NCBI GenBank assembly: GCA_902797025.1
Contig: CADBRN010000037.1
Span: 1-64,000, forward strand
Length of the DNA: 64,000 bases
Direction: 5' to 3'
DNA from: an uncultured Lachnospiraceae bacterium
GTDB taxonomy: Bacteria; Bacillota; Clostridia; Lachnospirales; Lachnospiraceae
This document shows positions 8,723-20,400 of this stretch, one piece after another; the first letter of the stretch is position 1, and each line of letters opens with the position of its first letter. The notes beneath the pieces are model-generated. The model saw only the letters and a program-made list of their open reading frames with translations. It had not been told where the DNA came from and made no database searches. The position numbers and the translations under genes were made by a program.

Positions 8723-9034
8723 ATGATCAAAGATACCATCTCCGCGGTGAAGGAGGCGGAGAAGCAGGCGGCTCAGACGGTGTCGGATGCCTGGGCGAAA
8801 TCGGAGGAGATTTACCGGAAGTCCCAGAAGGATGCGGAGGATATCCGGGAAAAAGGCAGGCAGGATGCGCACAGAGTGCTTGCGGATGCGCACGCGGCCG
8901 CGGTGGCGAAGGGCCGGGCGGATCTTGCGGATGCGGAGAAAAAGGCGGAGAATGAGGCTGCGGAACTGAGAAAAAGCGCAGCTTCCGGAAGCGGAAAGGC
9001 AGTAGACGCCGTTGTGGCGGCGCTGCTCGAGTGA
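8723..9034 (+). CDS. ntpF: V-type ATPase peripheral-stalk subunit G/H (NtpF-like)
   Basis: A 103-residue, almost entirely helical, charged protein with long runs of Ala, Lys, Glu and Asp predicting a coiled coil. This is the usual size and composition of the small stalk subunit that dimerises with subunit E to form the V-ATPase stator. It is the first gene of the operon, 11 bp before subunit I, matching the ntpF position in Enterococcus hirae. Sequence identity of such coiled coils is weak evidence; the assignment leans on position and length. Confidence 0.85.
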   Translation: MIKDTISAVKEAEKQAAQTVSDAWAKSEEIYRKSQKDAEDIREKGRQDAHRVLADAHAAAVAKGRADLADAEKKAENEAAELRKSAASGSGKAVDAVVAALLE

Positions 9035-9045
9035 GGTAAAGAGCA

Positions 9046-11534
<2,489 letters not shown>

Positions 11535-11554
11535 TCAGAATGAAGGAGTGAAGA

Positions 11555-12166
11555 ATGGCCGGAGTAGATACAATTATTCAGCAGATCCGAAATGATGCGG
11601 ACGCGAAGGCGGCGGAAATCATCGCGGATGCGAAGAAAAAGGCGGAGGCCGAGACAGAGGCCGCCCGGAGCGCCGCGGATGATACGGTGAACGCCGCAAA
11701 AGTGCAGGCCGGGAAGGAGAGCCGGGATTACGAGGCACGCATTCACTCGCAGATCGGTATGCAGAGGCGCCAGGTGATTCTGCTCGCGAAGCAGGAGATC
11801 ATCAAGGATGTGATTGACCGCGCCTACGGGAGGATCCGCGCGATGGATCCGCAGCGGTATTTCGGAATGCTTGAAAAACAGATTGAAAAAAATGCGCATG
11901 CGAAGGCCGGGGAGATTGTTCTCGGCGAGGCGGACCTGAAGCGTATGCCGGCGGATTTTGAAAAGCGCGCGGATGATGCCGCGAAAAAGAACGGCGGAAC
12001 GCTGAAGCTTTCCAAAAAACCGGCTGCGATCAGGGACGGATTCCTGTTGCGCTACAGCGATGAACAGGGTGACGGAGGCATCGATGAGAATTGCACGCTG
12101 GAAGCCATCCTGAATGAGAAAAAAGAAGAACTGACGGATCTTGTTCACCGGATCCTGTGGGAATGA
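11555..12166 (+). CDS. ntpE: V-type ATPase peripheral-stalk subunit E
   Basis: A 203-residue stator subunit: an N-terminal helical half (about 1-100, rich in Ala, Lys, Glu, Asp) that pairs with the NtpF-like protein, and a globular C-terminal half (about 105-203) that binds the A3B3 head. GGTLKLSKKPAAIRDGFLLR is the typical C-terminal strand region. GAAGGAGTG precedes the ATG. It sits between K and C as in the E. hirae operon. Confidence 0.92.
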   Translation: MAGVDTIIQQIRNDADAKAAEIIADAKKKAEAETEAARSAADDTVNAAKVQAGKESRDYEARIHSQIGMQRRQVILLAKQEIIKDVIDRAYGRIRAMDPQRYFGMLEKQIEKNAHAKAGEIVLGEADLKRMPADFEKRADDAAKKNGGTLKLSKKPAAIRDGFLLRYSDEQGDGGIDENCTLEAILNEKKEELTDLVHRILWE

Positions 12167-12179
12167 GCGGAGAGGCGTC

Positions 12180-13184
12180 ATGAATAATCTGGATTATATT
12201 TATGCGGTCTCAAGAATCCGCGTAAAGGAACAATCGCTTCTGACCGACAGCGATATCAATGCCATGATCCCGATGAAGACGGAAGATGAGGTGTTGGATT
12301 ATCTGCAGTCGAAGGGATGGGGCGCGGATGCGGAGAAAAATGCTTCTGCGGTTCTTGCCGCGGAGGAGGAACGCACGCTTGAGGCGGTCAATGATCTCGG
12401 TCTGGATGAGGAGACGAGGAAGATTCTCTCCTACCCGAAGTTGTTTCATAACCTGAAAACCGGGATTCGGGAGGTCACGACCGCCGAATCGCCCGGCAGG
12501 GCGTACTATGATCTGCCCGATTTCGGAAAGGCGAGGGTGCGGAATATTCTGGAGCGGAATGCGTTCGATGAACTTCCTGAGGAACTTCGGACCGTGGCTC
12601 CTGCGGCGCTTGAGGTCATGCTGAAGACAAGAGATGCCCAGATGTGCGACACGATAGTCGACCGGGCATGTCTCGAGACGATGTCCGATGCGGCGAAGCA
12701 CTCGAAAAACCGGCTGCTTCAGCAGTATCTGGAGCTGACGGTCACTCTGACGGATATCCGGATCGCGGTCCGTGCGTCCCGAATGGGAAAACCGGAGGAC
12801 TATCTCAGAAAAGCACTTGCCGATACGGCACTTCTCGACGTGGACGAGCTGGTCCGGGTGTCGGCCGGGGCAGGGAGGCCGAAGGAGCGCGCGGAGGATG
12901 CGGACGGCGGAAACGCGTTGTTCCGGTATCTCGAACGTGCGGGATTTGCCGAGGCGGCCGAAGCGCTGAAAATATCTCCGGCAGCCTTCGAGCGCTGGTG
13001 TGACAACGCTCTGATTGATCTGATCCGTCCGATGCGTACGGTCAACGAATCGGTCGGTCCGGTTCTCGCGTATTATCTTGCCCGGGAAAATGAGATTAAA
13101 ACGGTCCGGATCATATTGACGGCGAAGGCGAATGATTTCCCGGATGAGGTCATCGAAGAAAGGGTAAGGAAGATGTATGTATAA
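12180..13184 (+). CDS. ntpC: V-type ATPase subunit C (central-axle socket, d-type)
   Basis: A 334-residue, mainly helical protein that links the central axle (D and F-type subunits) to the K ring. It reads as three similar helical repeats, the pattern of NtpC/subunit d, starting NNLDYIYAVSRIRVKEQSLL. ATG 12180 is chosen because GGAGAGG lies directly upstream; a frame upstream to 12141 overlaps ntpE and has no ribosome binding site. The stop overlaps the next start by eight bases. Confidence 0.92.
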   Translation: MNNLDYIYAVSRIRVKEQSLLTDSDINAMIPMKTEDEVLDYLQSKGWGADAEKNASAVLAAEEERTLEAVNDLGLDEETRKILSYPKLFHNLKTGIREVTTAESPGRAYYDLPDFGKARVRNILERNAFDELPEELRTVAPAALEVMLKTRDAQMCDTIVDRACLETMSDAAKHSKNRLLQQYLELTVTLTDIRIAVRASRMGKPEDYLRKALADTALLDVDELVRVSAGAGRPKERAEDADGGNALFRYLERAGFAEAAEALKISPAAFERWCDNALIDLIRPMRTVNESVGPVLAYYLARENEIKTVRIILTAKANDFPDEVIEERVRKMYV

Positions 13185-13527
13185 AATCGCAGTCATGGGA
13201 GATTACGACAGCATTTACGGCTTCGCCACGCTTGGACTCGCGATTTTTGCCACGGACCGGAAAGACGACGACGAGATTCTGCGGATGATCCGCAGAACAG
13301 CGGATTCCGGATTCGGAATTATCTACATGACGGAGGCGCTGATGGAACGGCTCGGAAGCGGACTTGACCGCTACCGCGAAACCGTCGCGCCGGCGATCAT
13401 CGCGATTCCCGGGGTGACAGGCAATACGGGAATCGGCGTCCGGCAGGTCCGGAAGTCTGTGGAACAGGCGGTGGGAAGCGATATCCTGTTTTCGGATCAG
13501 GATAAAGAAAAGGAGCAGAACTCATGA
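13177..13527 (+). CDS. ntpG: V-type ATPase axle subunit F (NtpG in E. hirae naming)
   Basis: A 116-residue alpha/beta protein that binds the side of the central shaft. It begins [20 protein letters not shown], the family's start including the conserved glycine-aspartate turn, and contains [14 protein letters not shown]. Bacterial V-ATPase subunit F is normally 100-115 residues. Its stop overlaps the subunit A start by four bases. Confidence 0.92.
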   Translation: MYKIAVMGDYDSIYGFATLGLAIFATDRKDDDEILRMIRRTADSGFGIIYMTEALMERLGSGLDRYRETVAPAIIAIPGVTGNTGIGVRQVRKSVEQAVGSDILFSDQDKEKEQNS

Positions 13528-15296
13528 GCAGTACCGGAACGATAAAAAAGGTCGCCGGCCCGCTCGTCATTGCGGAGGGGATGCGCGACGCGAATATGTA
13601 CGATGTCGTTCGCGTCTCGGACGAGCGTCTGATCGGCGAAATTATTGAGATGCACGGAGACAGGGCTTCGATCCAGGTTTACGAAGAAACCCAGGGACTC
13701 GGTCCCGGAGAGCCGGTAGAATCGACGGATGCGCCGCTCTCGGTAGAACTCGGCCCCGGCCTGATCGGTTCCATCTACGACGGAATTCAGCGCCCGCTGA
13801 ACAAGATCCGCGAGGTGACGGGAAGCAACCTGCTGGCGCGCGGCGTCGAGGTTCCGTCTCTGGACCGTGAGAAAAAGTGGGAGTTTGAAGCGTCGGCAAG
13901 GGCCGGCGACGAGGTTGAGGCCGGCGACGTCATCGGTACCGTGAAGGAGACGACGCTCGTCACGCAGAAAATCATGGTGCCTTACGGAATAAAGGGAACG
14001 ATCGTTTCGATCGCTTCCGGCCTGTATACGATCGAAGATACGGTCGCGGCCGTGAAGACAGAGAGCGGAGAGGTGAAACTGACTCTGATGCAGAAGTGGC
14101 CGGTCCGCAAGGGGCGCCCGTATCAGAAGAAGCTCCCGCCGGAGCAGCCGCTCGTGACAGGGCAGCGTGTTATCGATGCGTTTTTCCCGATCGCGAAAGG
14201 CGGCGTCGCCGCCGTGCCGGGACCGTTCGGTTCCGGAAAGACGGTCATCCAGCATCAGCTCGCCAAGTGGGCGGATGCGGATATCGTCGTCTATATCGGA
14301 TGCGGCGAGCGCGGAAATGAGATGACGGATGTTCTGAATGAATTTCCGGAGCTGAAGGATCCGCGGAGCGGCGAATCGCTGATGAACCGTACGATTCTGA
14401 TCGCAAACACGTCGGATATGCCCGTCGCCGCCCGGGAGGCGTCCATCTACACAGGAATCACGATCGCGGAGTACTTCCGTGACATGGGTTATTCGGTCGC
14501 GCTGATGGCGGATTCTACATCGCGGTGGGCCGAGGCGCTCCGGGAGATGTCCGGACGTCTGGAGGAGATGCCGGGCGAGGAAGGTTATCCGGCTTATCTG
14601 GGATCGCGTCTGGCGCAGTTTTATGAGCGCGCCGGCCGTGTCATTTCCCTGGGAAAAGAGGGACGCGAGGGATTTCTTTCGGTTATCGGAGCGGTTTCTC
14701 CGCCCGGAGGAGATATCTCGGAGCCGGTCAGCCAGGCGACACTGCGCATCGTCAAGGTCTTCTGGAGTCTGGACGCGGATCTCGCGTATCAGAGACACTT
14801 CCCGGCGATCAACTGGCTGACTTCATACAGCCTGTATCTGGACAGTCTGGAGGCATGGTTCAATGAGAATGTGAAGGAAGACTGGCTTGACACGAGACAG
14901 AAGCTGATGAGTCTGCTGCAGGATGAGGCGTCGCTGAATGATATCGTAAAGATGGTCGGCATGGATGCGCTCTCTCCGCAGGAACGTCTGAAAATGGAGG
15001 CGGCCAGATCCATTCGTGAGGATTTCCTCCATCAGAATTCCTTTGATGAGATTGATACCTACACGCCGCTGAAGAAGCAGTATTACATGATGAAACTCGT
15101 GTACGCGTATTATGCGGAAGGCGTCCGTGCGCTCGGCGAAGGAGCGGAGATCGATGATCTTGTGAAGATTCCCGCCCGCGAGCAGATCGGCCGCTATAAA
15201 TACACGAAACCGGAGGATATCGATGCGCAGTACAAGGCAGTCAGCGAAGAATTGATCGCCGAAATCGGCGCTCTTGCGGGAAAGGAGGATCGTTAA
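13524..15296 (+). CDS. ntpA: V-type ATPase catalytic subunit A
   Basis: A 590-residue catalytic subunit that hydrolyses or makes ATP at the A/B interfaces. Walker A GPFGSGKT is at residues 233-240. The A-specific non-homologous insertion (about 115-185, [19 protein letters not shown]) distinguishes it from F-type beta. [11 protein letters not shown] carries the conserved glutamate region, and [20 protein letters not shown] and [11 protein letters not shown] are hallmark segments. Length is normal. It is followed two bases later by subunit B. Confidence 0.97.
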   Translation: MSSTGTIKKVAGPLVIAEGMRDANMYDVVRVSDERLIGEIIEMHGDRASIQVYEETQGLGPGEPVESTDAPLSVELGPGLIGSIYDGIQRPLNKIREVTGSNLLARGVEVPSLDREKKWEFEASARAGDEVEAGDVIGTVKETTLVTQKIMVPYGIKGTIVSIASGLYTIEDTVAAVKTESGEVKLTLMQKWPVRKGRPYQKKLPPEQPLVTGQRVIDAFFPIAKGGVAAVPGPFGSGKTVIQHQLAKWADADIVVYIGCGERGNEMTDVLNEFPELKDPRSGESLMNRTILIANTSDMPVAAREASIYTGITIAEYFRDMGYSVALMADSTSRWAEALREMSGRLEEMPGEEGYPAYLGSRLAQFYERAGRVISLGKEGREGFLSVIGAVSPPGGDISEPVSQATLRIVKVFWSLDADLAYQRHFPAINWLTSYSLYLDSLEAWFNENVKEDWLDTRQKLMSLLQDEASLNDIVKMVGMDALSPQERLKMEAARSIREDFLHQNSFDEIDTYTPLKKQYYMMKLVYAYYAEGVRALGEGAEIDDLVKIPAREQIGRYKYTKPEDIDAQYKAVSEELIAEIGALAGKEDR

Positions 15297-15298
15297 GA

Positions 15299-16669
15299 AT
15301 GTCGAAGGAATACCGTACCATTCAGGAAGTCGCCGGTCCTCTGATGCTTGTGCGCGGCGTCGAAAATGTCACGTACAATGAGCTCGGAGAGATCGAGCTC
15401 GCTTCCGGAGAAAAGCGCAGATGCAAGGTTCTCGAGATCGACGGAGGCAATGCGCTCGTCCAGCTCTTCGAGGACTCGACCGGAATCAATCTGTCGAACA
15501 GCAAGGTCCGTTTCCTTGGCAGAGCGATGGAACTGGGCGTATCCGGGGATATGCTCGGCCGCGTCTTTGACGGGATGGGCCGCACGATCGACGGCGGCCC
15601 GGATATTCTTCCCGAGAAACGGATGGATATCAACGGACTGCCGATGAATCCGGCTGCGCGTGACTATCCGTCGGAGTTTATTCAGACAGGCGTGTCCGCC
15701 ATCGACGGTCTGAACACGCTGGTCCGCGGCCAGAAGCTGCCGATCTTCTCGGCATCCGGTCTGCCGCACGCACAGCTGGCGGCTCAGATCGCCCGTCAGG
15801 CACAGGTGCTCGGTTCCAGCGAGCCGTTCGCTGTTGTATTTGCCGCAATCGGCATCACATTTGAGGAAGCGCATTTCTTCGAGGAATCGTTCCGTGAGAC
15901 GGGGGCGCTGGACCGCACGGTTCTGTTTGTCAACCTTGCGAATGACCCGGCTGTAGAGCGTATCTCCACACCGCGAATGGCTCTGACGGCGGCGGAATAT
16001 CTCGCGTTCGAGAAGGATATGCACGTACTCGTCATTCTGACGGATATCACGAACTATGCAGATGCACTCCGCGAGGTATCCGCGGCGCGCAAAGAGGTTC
16101 CCGGACGCCGCGGATACCCGGGTTATATGTACACGGATCTGGCGACGATGTATGAGCGTGCCGGAAGACAGAGAGGCAAGAAGGGATCGATCACGCTGAT
16201 TCCGATTCTGACGATGCCGGAGGACGACAAGACACACCCGATCCCCGATCTGACCGGATACATCACCGAGGGTCAGATTATCCTGTCCCGTGAGTTGTAC
16301 CGCCGCGGTGTACAGCCGCCGATCGATGTTCTCCCTTCCCTGTCCCGACTGAAGGATAAGGGAATCGGCGAGGGCCGTACGAGGGCGGACCACGCAGCGA
16401 CCATGAACCAGCTGTTCGCGGCGTACGCGCGTGGAAAAGACGCGAAGGAGCTGATGGTGATTCTCGGGGAGGCGGCGCTGACAGATATCGATCTTCTGTA
16501 CGCAAAATTTGCGGATGAATTCGAGGAAAAATACATCAACCAGGGGTACCGTTCGAACCGGAGCATCGAAGAGACACTCGATATCGGATGGGAACTGCTT
16601 CGTATCCTTCCCAGGTCCGAGCTGAAACGAATCAGTGACAGTATGCTGGATCAATACTATGACAAATAA
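15299..16669 (+). CDS. ntpB: V-type ATPase regulatory subunit B
   Basis: A 456-residue non-catalytic head subunit. It has the fold of subunit A but no Walker A motif; the corresponding loop reads [19 protein letters not shown]. Other family segments are [36 protein letters not shown] and the arginine-containing [18 protein letters not shown] region. AGGAGG in the end of ntpA provides the ribosome binding site. Confidence 0.97.
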   Translation: MSKEYRTIQEVAGPLMLVRGVENVTYNELGEIELASGEKRRCKVLEIDGGNALVQLFEDSTGINLSNSKVRFLGRAMELGVSGDMLGRVFDGMGRTIDGGPDILPEKRMDINGLPMNPAARDYPSEFIQTGVSAIDGLNTLVRGQKLPIFSASGLPHAQLAAQIARQAQVLGSSEPFAVVFAAIGITFEEAHFFEESFRETGALDRTVLFVNLANDPAVERISTPRMALTAAEYLAFEKDMHVLVILTDITNYADALREVSAARKEVPGRRGYPGYMYTDLATMYERAGRQRGKKGSITLIPILTMPEDDKTHPIPDLTGYITEGQIILSRELYRRGVQPPIDVLPSLSRLKDKGIGEGRTRADHAATMNQLFAAYARGKDAKELMVILGEAALTDIDLLYAKFADEFEEKYINQGYRSNRSIEETLDIGWELLRILPRSELKRISDSMLDQYYDK

Positions 16670-16718
16670 AGAACAGGTAATTGGATCCAATCGGTTATAA
16701 AACAGGCAGGAGGAATGT

Positions 16719-17369
16719 ATGGCAACGGTTGTAAATCCGACCAGGATGGAACTGACGCGCCTGAAGAGAAAGCTCGTCACGGCGGTGAAAGGCCATCGTC
16801 TTCTGAAAAATAAGCGCGATGAGCTGATGCGCCAGTTCCTCGGAATGGTCCGGGAGGATATGGAGCTCCGCGTCCGGGTCGAGGAGCAGATCCGGGCGGC
16901 AAACCGCAAATTCGTTCTGGCGAAGGCGGGGATGTCCGAGGAGATTCTTCAGAGCGCGATGATCGCACCGAAACAGGAAGTTCAGCTCGATATCGCCATG
17001 AAAAATGTTATGAGCGTCGATGTTCCGGTCTATACGACGAAAACGCGGACGGCAGATGAAAGCGATATTTATCCGTACGGATTCGCCTTTACGTCGAGCG
17101 ATCTGGACGGCGCGGTCCGGTCGCTTTCTGATGTGCTGCCGGATATGCTGAAGCTGGCTGAGGTTGAAAAATCCTGTCAGCTGATGGCAGCGGAAATCGA
17201 GAAGACAAGGCGCCGCGTCAACGCGCTGGAGCACGTCATTATTCCCGAGACACAGGAGGGAATCCGGTACATCACGATGAAGCTCGACGAGAACGAGCGG
17301 AGCACACAGGTGCGCCTGATGAAGGTCAAGGACATGATGCTGCAGGAGGCGCATCATTACGAAATGTGA
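16719..17369 (+). CDS. ntpD: V-type ATPase central-shaft subunit D
   Basis: A 216-residue rotor shaft. The N-terminal (about 1-70) and C-terminal (about 125-216) regions are long helices forming the antiparallel coiled coil that turns inside the A3B3 head. It starts VVNPTRMELTRLKRKLVTA, typical of the family, and has the NALEHVIIPETQEGIRYITM segment. It closes the operon; a terminator hairpin follows. Confidence 0.95.
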   Translation: MATVVNPTRMELTRLKRKLVTAVKGHRLLKNKRDELMRQFLGMVREDMELRVRVEEQIRAANRKFVLAKAGMSEEILQSAMIAPKQEVQLDIAMKNVMSVDVPVYTTKTRTADESDIYPYGFAFTSSDLDGAVRSLSDVLPDMLKLAEVEKSCQLMAAEIEKTRRRVNALEHVIIPETQEGIRYITMKLDENERSTQVRLMKVKDMMLQEAHHYEM

Positions 17370-17396
17370 GCGTTTCCTTTCGATACATCACGCAAG

Positions 17397-17457
17397 AAAA
17401 GCCACGGCACTTCTGCGCAGAGATGATTCTGCGGGGAGGATGCCGCGGCTTTTTTTG
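17397..17457 (+). terminator. Terminator of the V-ATPase operon
   Basis: AAAAGCCACGGCA (17397-17409) pairs with TGCCGCGGCTTTT (17441-17453) with one mismatch and runs into seven Ts. The loop holds a smaller CTGCGCAG/CTGCGG element. It lies 27 bp after the ntpD stop. Confidence 0.75.
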
Positions 17458-17545
17458 CACGATGGTTCATCAGGAAACAGAGTGGCTCCGGAAGATTGAA
17501 AAGAGCGGTTTCCGGGAGGATCAGGAAGGCTGCCTCCGGGCAAAT

Positions 17546-18307
17546 TCAGAAAACCAGCTGAACAAGGAGGATCAGCAGAATCAGGTGGAGCGGATAAAAC
17601 AGGTAGAATGCGTCCCGGACCCTCCTGGAAGCGTGTCCCTGCCGGCCGTTATACATGAGAATGACCGGGACGGAGAGAAATGCCGCCGGTTCGCTGAATC
17701 TGTCGAGATTCAGGACCATGCAGGCTGCGAGATACGCGTAGAAGCTCCATTCGATCGTCGGGAACGGCAGACGTGTCCTCGTGCCGCATTCATGTGCACG
17801 CCCGAAGTAGAAAGCGGAGAGCGCTCCGATACCGAGTGCGCCGTAATCTGTTTTCAGCAGATTGGCGGCAAGCGCGAAAATCAGGATGGAGGCAGCCTGA
17901 AATACACCGTTTTTCCGGTAATTACCGCCACAGGATCCCCGGATCCGGTCGAGCAGCGTAAAGAGACTCAATCCGAGGGCGAGAGTAAAGCAGGTATTCT
18001 GTGCGCCGGGGAAAAAGAAGGTTCCATGCAGCGCCCGATCGAAAAACGGCTCCGAGAGCACTCCGAGCATCAGAACGCGCAGGATATAGTTCCGGACGTT
18101 TGAAGTATAGAAGTAGCCTTCTGCGAGAAGAAAACAGAAAAGCGGAAACGCGATCCGGCCGGCAAGGTGCGAAAGAAGCCAGAGGGGAAGGCCGGTCAGA
18201 TGGAACGCTTTTGCGAGATGATCTCCGAACATCGCGGCACAGGCGGTTATTTTCAGAGAAAATCCGGTCATGGACGGAATCCGGCTGGAATTTGTCTGTT
18301 CTGCCAT
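17546..18307 (-). CDS. TraX-family integral membrane protein
   Basis: A 253-residue protein with about eight hydrophobic segments. MTGFSLKITACAAMFGDHLAKAF, LAGRIAFPLFCFLLAEGYFYTSN and the closing FYLFYPLHLILLILL are typical of the TraX family, named after the F-plasmid pilin acetylase but widespread on Firmicutes chromosomes without conjugation genes. A membrane acyl-transfer role is possible but unproven. A strong GGAGGAGG precedes the ATG. Nothing nearby suggests conjugation, although the Tad pilus locus is divergent next to it. Confidence 0.85.
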   Translation of the reverse strand: MAEQTNSSRIPSMTGFSLKITACAAMFGDHLAKAFHLTGLPLWLLSHLAGRIAFPLFCFLLAEGYFYTSNVRNYILRVLMLGVLSEPFFDRALHGTFFFPGAQNTCFTLALGLSLFTLLDRIRGSCGGNYRKNGVFQAASILIFALAANLLKTDYGALGIGALSAFYFGRAHECGTRTRLPFPTIEWSFYAYLAACMVLNLDRFSEPAAFLSVPVILMYNGRQGHASRRVRDAFYLFYPLHLILLILLVQLVF

Positions 18308-18561
18308 GGATAGGTAACCTCCTCCTAAAATAAAGCTGCAGGGTAATGATGAAAGCCAGTCAGGCCTTCAGAAGAATCCGGCCGGATGTCCGGCAAGGGA
18401 GCGGCCAGGCTGTTGCGGTCATCGGGGCGGTGTATTCTGAAGTCACGGTAGCATAAATCCGGAAAATATGCAAAGGTATGCGGCAGAACCCTGACGTCGG
18501 TCATACAATACGTCGAAGGTGCGGTCCGGCTTCCAAAATCCAGAATTATGTAAAATAAATC

Positions 18562-18590
18562 TGGACAAACGGGAAGCGACGGAATATAAT
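18562..18590 (+). promoter_or_regulatory. Promoter of the Tad pilus locus
   Basis: TGGACA (18562-18567), 17-bp spacer, TATAAT (18585-18590). Transcription would begin near 18597, giving a leader of about 67 nt before the first Tad gene. The same TGGACA-17-TATAAT form recurs at 28809-28837. Confidence 0.7.
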
Positions 18591-18609
18591 TGTTTACATA
18601 AAGAAGCAG

Positions 18610-18663
18610 ATGACCTGCTTCACCTGTCTATCTCTCATACTATTCTTTATTTACCCAGTTTAA
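18610..18663 (+). CDS. Possible leader peptide before the prepilin peptidase
   Basis: ATG 18610 opens a 17-codon frame reading MTCFTCLSLILFFIYPV whose TAA (18661-18663) directly abuts the ATG of the prepilin peptidase gene. That gene has no Shine-Dalgarno sequence, so re-initiation from this frame could drive it. The ATG lies in the loop of the AAGCAG/CTGCTT hairpin. The frame's own ribosome binding site is weak (AAGAAG), so it may be fortuitous. Confidence 0.35.
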   Translation: MTCFTCLSLILFFIYPV

Positions 18664-19218
18664 ATGATCATGCCATATGTGATTCTGGCGATTGCGGGAA
18701 TCTCTGCGTGTTTTGACCTGAAAGCTGCGCGAATCCCGAACGGGATTCTCCTTGCAGGTCTGGCATCGGGTGTATTTGCTCGATTGCGGGTGTTTTCGAT
18801 TTTCGAAGCCGGTGCCGCTCCGGCTGGAATGCCTGTGCTCGTTGCGGGCGCCGCGGGGATGGCTGTGCCGGTGTTACTCCTCGTACTGTTCTGGCACCAT
18901 CGGATGATCGGCGGAGGAGATGTCAAGCTTCTCGCGGTCATCGGGTTTTACACCGGTCCGGGAGACATTTTGTGGATTATGTTCTGGTCGTTCGCCGCGG
19001 CGGCGGTCATCTCGGTCGGGATTTTATATGCGAACGGAAGCGGACAGGAGCGCCTTGTGTATTTCCTTTCGTATATCCGGAACAGTTCCCGCAAAGGCGG
19101 CGTGCGGCCGTACCGGCAGGGCGCTCAGACAGGAACGATCAGCGCGGGTTCTGAGATGCATTTCGCGGTCGCGGTGCTGATGGCGGTTATGATGTATACG
19201 GGTGGAGCACGGCCGTAG
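18664..19218 (+). CDS. A24 prepilin peptidase (CpaA/TadV type), first copy
   Basis: A 184-residue membrane aspartyl protease that removes the leader of Flp-type prepilins. The catalytic aspartates are D18 in ISACFDLKAARIPN and D86 in MIGGGDVKLL, the family's GxGD motif. There are about five hydrophobic segments. It lacks the methyltransferase domain of PilD, as CpaA/TadV enzymes do. The start has no ribosome binding site and may depend on the upstream leader frame. It opens the Tad locus. Confidence 0.9.
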   Translation: MIMPYVILAIAGISACFDLKAARIPNGILLAGLASGVFARLRVFSIFEAGAAPAGMPVLVAGAAGMAVPVLLLVLFWHHRMIGGGDVKLLAVIGFYTGPGDILWIMFWSFAAAAVISVGILYANGSGQERLVYFLSYIRNSSRKGGVRPYRQGAQTGTISAGSEMHFAVAVLMAVMMYTGGARP

Positions 19219-19281
19219 AGGATGTATTGTCAGAGCGGCGGCCGCTGATTGAAATATTTATGCTGCAGGAGGAACATAGTG

Positions 19282-20286
19282 ATGCATATAGGAAATCGGA
19301 TTTTTGCGATCTGTGATGCGGAGCGCGAGTACGCATTCCGCTTTATGGAGCATCTGCGAAGGAAGCAGAACCTTTCATTTCAGATCCGCGTCTTCACGGA
19401 TCCGGAGAAACTGATCACATTTGCCCAAAAGACGCCGCTGGATATTTTGCTCATTTCGGAGCGGAGCATGACGGACGCCGTTGCCGGGCTCGCGGTCAAA
19501 AAACTGATTATTTTAAGCGAGAGGACGGGAGGCGGCCGTTCGGGATTTTCTTATCCGAGTCTGTATAAATATCAGTCGACCGATGTGATCGTCCGGGAAA
19601 TTATGAACAGCTACGGAGCGGATGTGAAAAGAGAAGGGGGCGTGATACCGGAAAGAAAAATCCAGGTGATCGGCGTGTTCAGTCCGACTTTATATCCGCA
19701 GAAAATGCTGTTTTCGATGGCAGTCGGGATGGCAGAAGCAAGGGTGCGCCGTACATTGTATCTGAATCTCGAGGCGTTTTCCGGATTCGGGGAATTCATG
19801 GGATGTCATTTTGAACGGAATCTCTCGGATCTTATCTACCTGTTTCGTCAGAACAGCGCGGGATTTGCAGAGAAAATGAACGGGATGATTTACTCCGCAG
19901 GAGACCTCGACTATCTGCCGCCGATCCGCACGCCGTCGGATTATCTGGAGATATCGGGCGAGGAGTGGATCCGGCTTTTCGAAATGATCGGGGGAACCGG
20001 GAGTTATGAAACGATCGTGCTGGATCTTGGCCAGTCGATACCGGATATTCTGATCCTGCTCGCGTACTGCAGCAGGATCCTCGTCCCGGCTTCCGGCGAT
20101 GGATTGTCAAATGCGAGGGAACGTGAATTTGAATCGCTGCTGGAAGCGACGGACAATCTGCCCCTCGCCGGCCGGATGGAGAAGGTGGCGCCGCCTCAGA
20201 TGAGCGTACCGCCGGATGGGAAGAACTGTGTGGAGAGACTTCCGTGGAGCAGTCTCGGGGGATATGCCGCAAAACTTTGCGGGTAA
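19282..20286 (+). CDS. tadZ: TadZ/CpaE-like pilus localisation protein
   Basis: A 334-residue protein with an atypical receiver-like N-terminal half (about 1-115) and a MinD/ParA-like ATPase-fold second half starting at IQVIGVFSPTLYPQKMLFSMA. The place where ParA proteins carry the KGGxGKT Walker A loop reads SPTLYPQKM, so nucleotide binding is probably lost; several Firmicutes TadZ-like proteins are degenerate here. The ATG at 19282 has AGGAGG nine bases upstream; a GTG at 19279 is also possible. TadZ positions the secretion complex at the pole, and its location just before tadA supports the call. Confidence 0.78.
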   Translation: MHIGNRIFAICDAEREYAFRFMEHLRRKQNLSFQIRVFTDPEKLITFAQKTPLDILLISERSMTDAVAGLAVKKLIILSERTGGGRSGFSYPSLYKYQSTDVIVREIMNSYGADVKREGGVIPERKIQVIGVFSPTLYPQKMLFSMAVGMAEARVRRTLYLNLEAFSGFGEFMGCHFERNLSDLIYLFRQNSAGFAEKMNGMIYSAGDLDYLPPIRTPSDYLEISGEEWIRLFEMIGGTGSYETIVLDLGQSIPDILILLAYCSRILVPASGDGLSNAREREFESLLEATDNLPLAGRMEKVAPPQMSVPPDGKNCVERLPWSSLGGYAAKLCG

Positions 20287-20400
20287 TGCGGACGATACCG
20301 GAAGGGAGGAGCTGTCACGAGAAAAATCCGTGAAAAAGAGGAACGGCCGAAGCCGGATCAGGATACGAGGCCGCTCGATGAGCGATTTCGGACGCGTCTG

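Larger units (their letters stand above)
18308..18663. other. Intergenic control region between traX-like gene and Tad locus
   Basis: About 355 bp. It holds the traX-like ribosome binding site at one end and, at the other, the Tad promoter (18562-18590), a perfect 6-bp-stem hairpin (18604-18620) and a possible 17-residue leader peptide. Bases 18330-18540 show no gene or clear signal. Confidence 0.6.

Noticed and set aside
17546..18307. Conjugative element suggested by the TraX-like gene
   Set aside because: No relaxase, coupling protein, type IV secretion or integrase genes are nearby, and TraX-like proteins are common on Firmicutes chromosomes.
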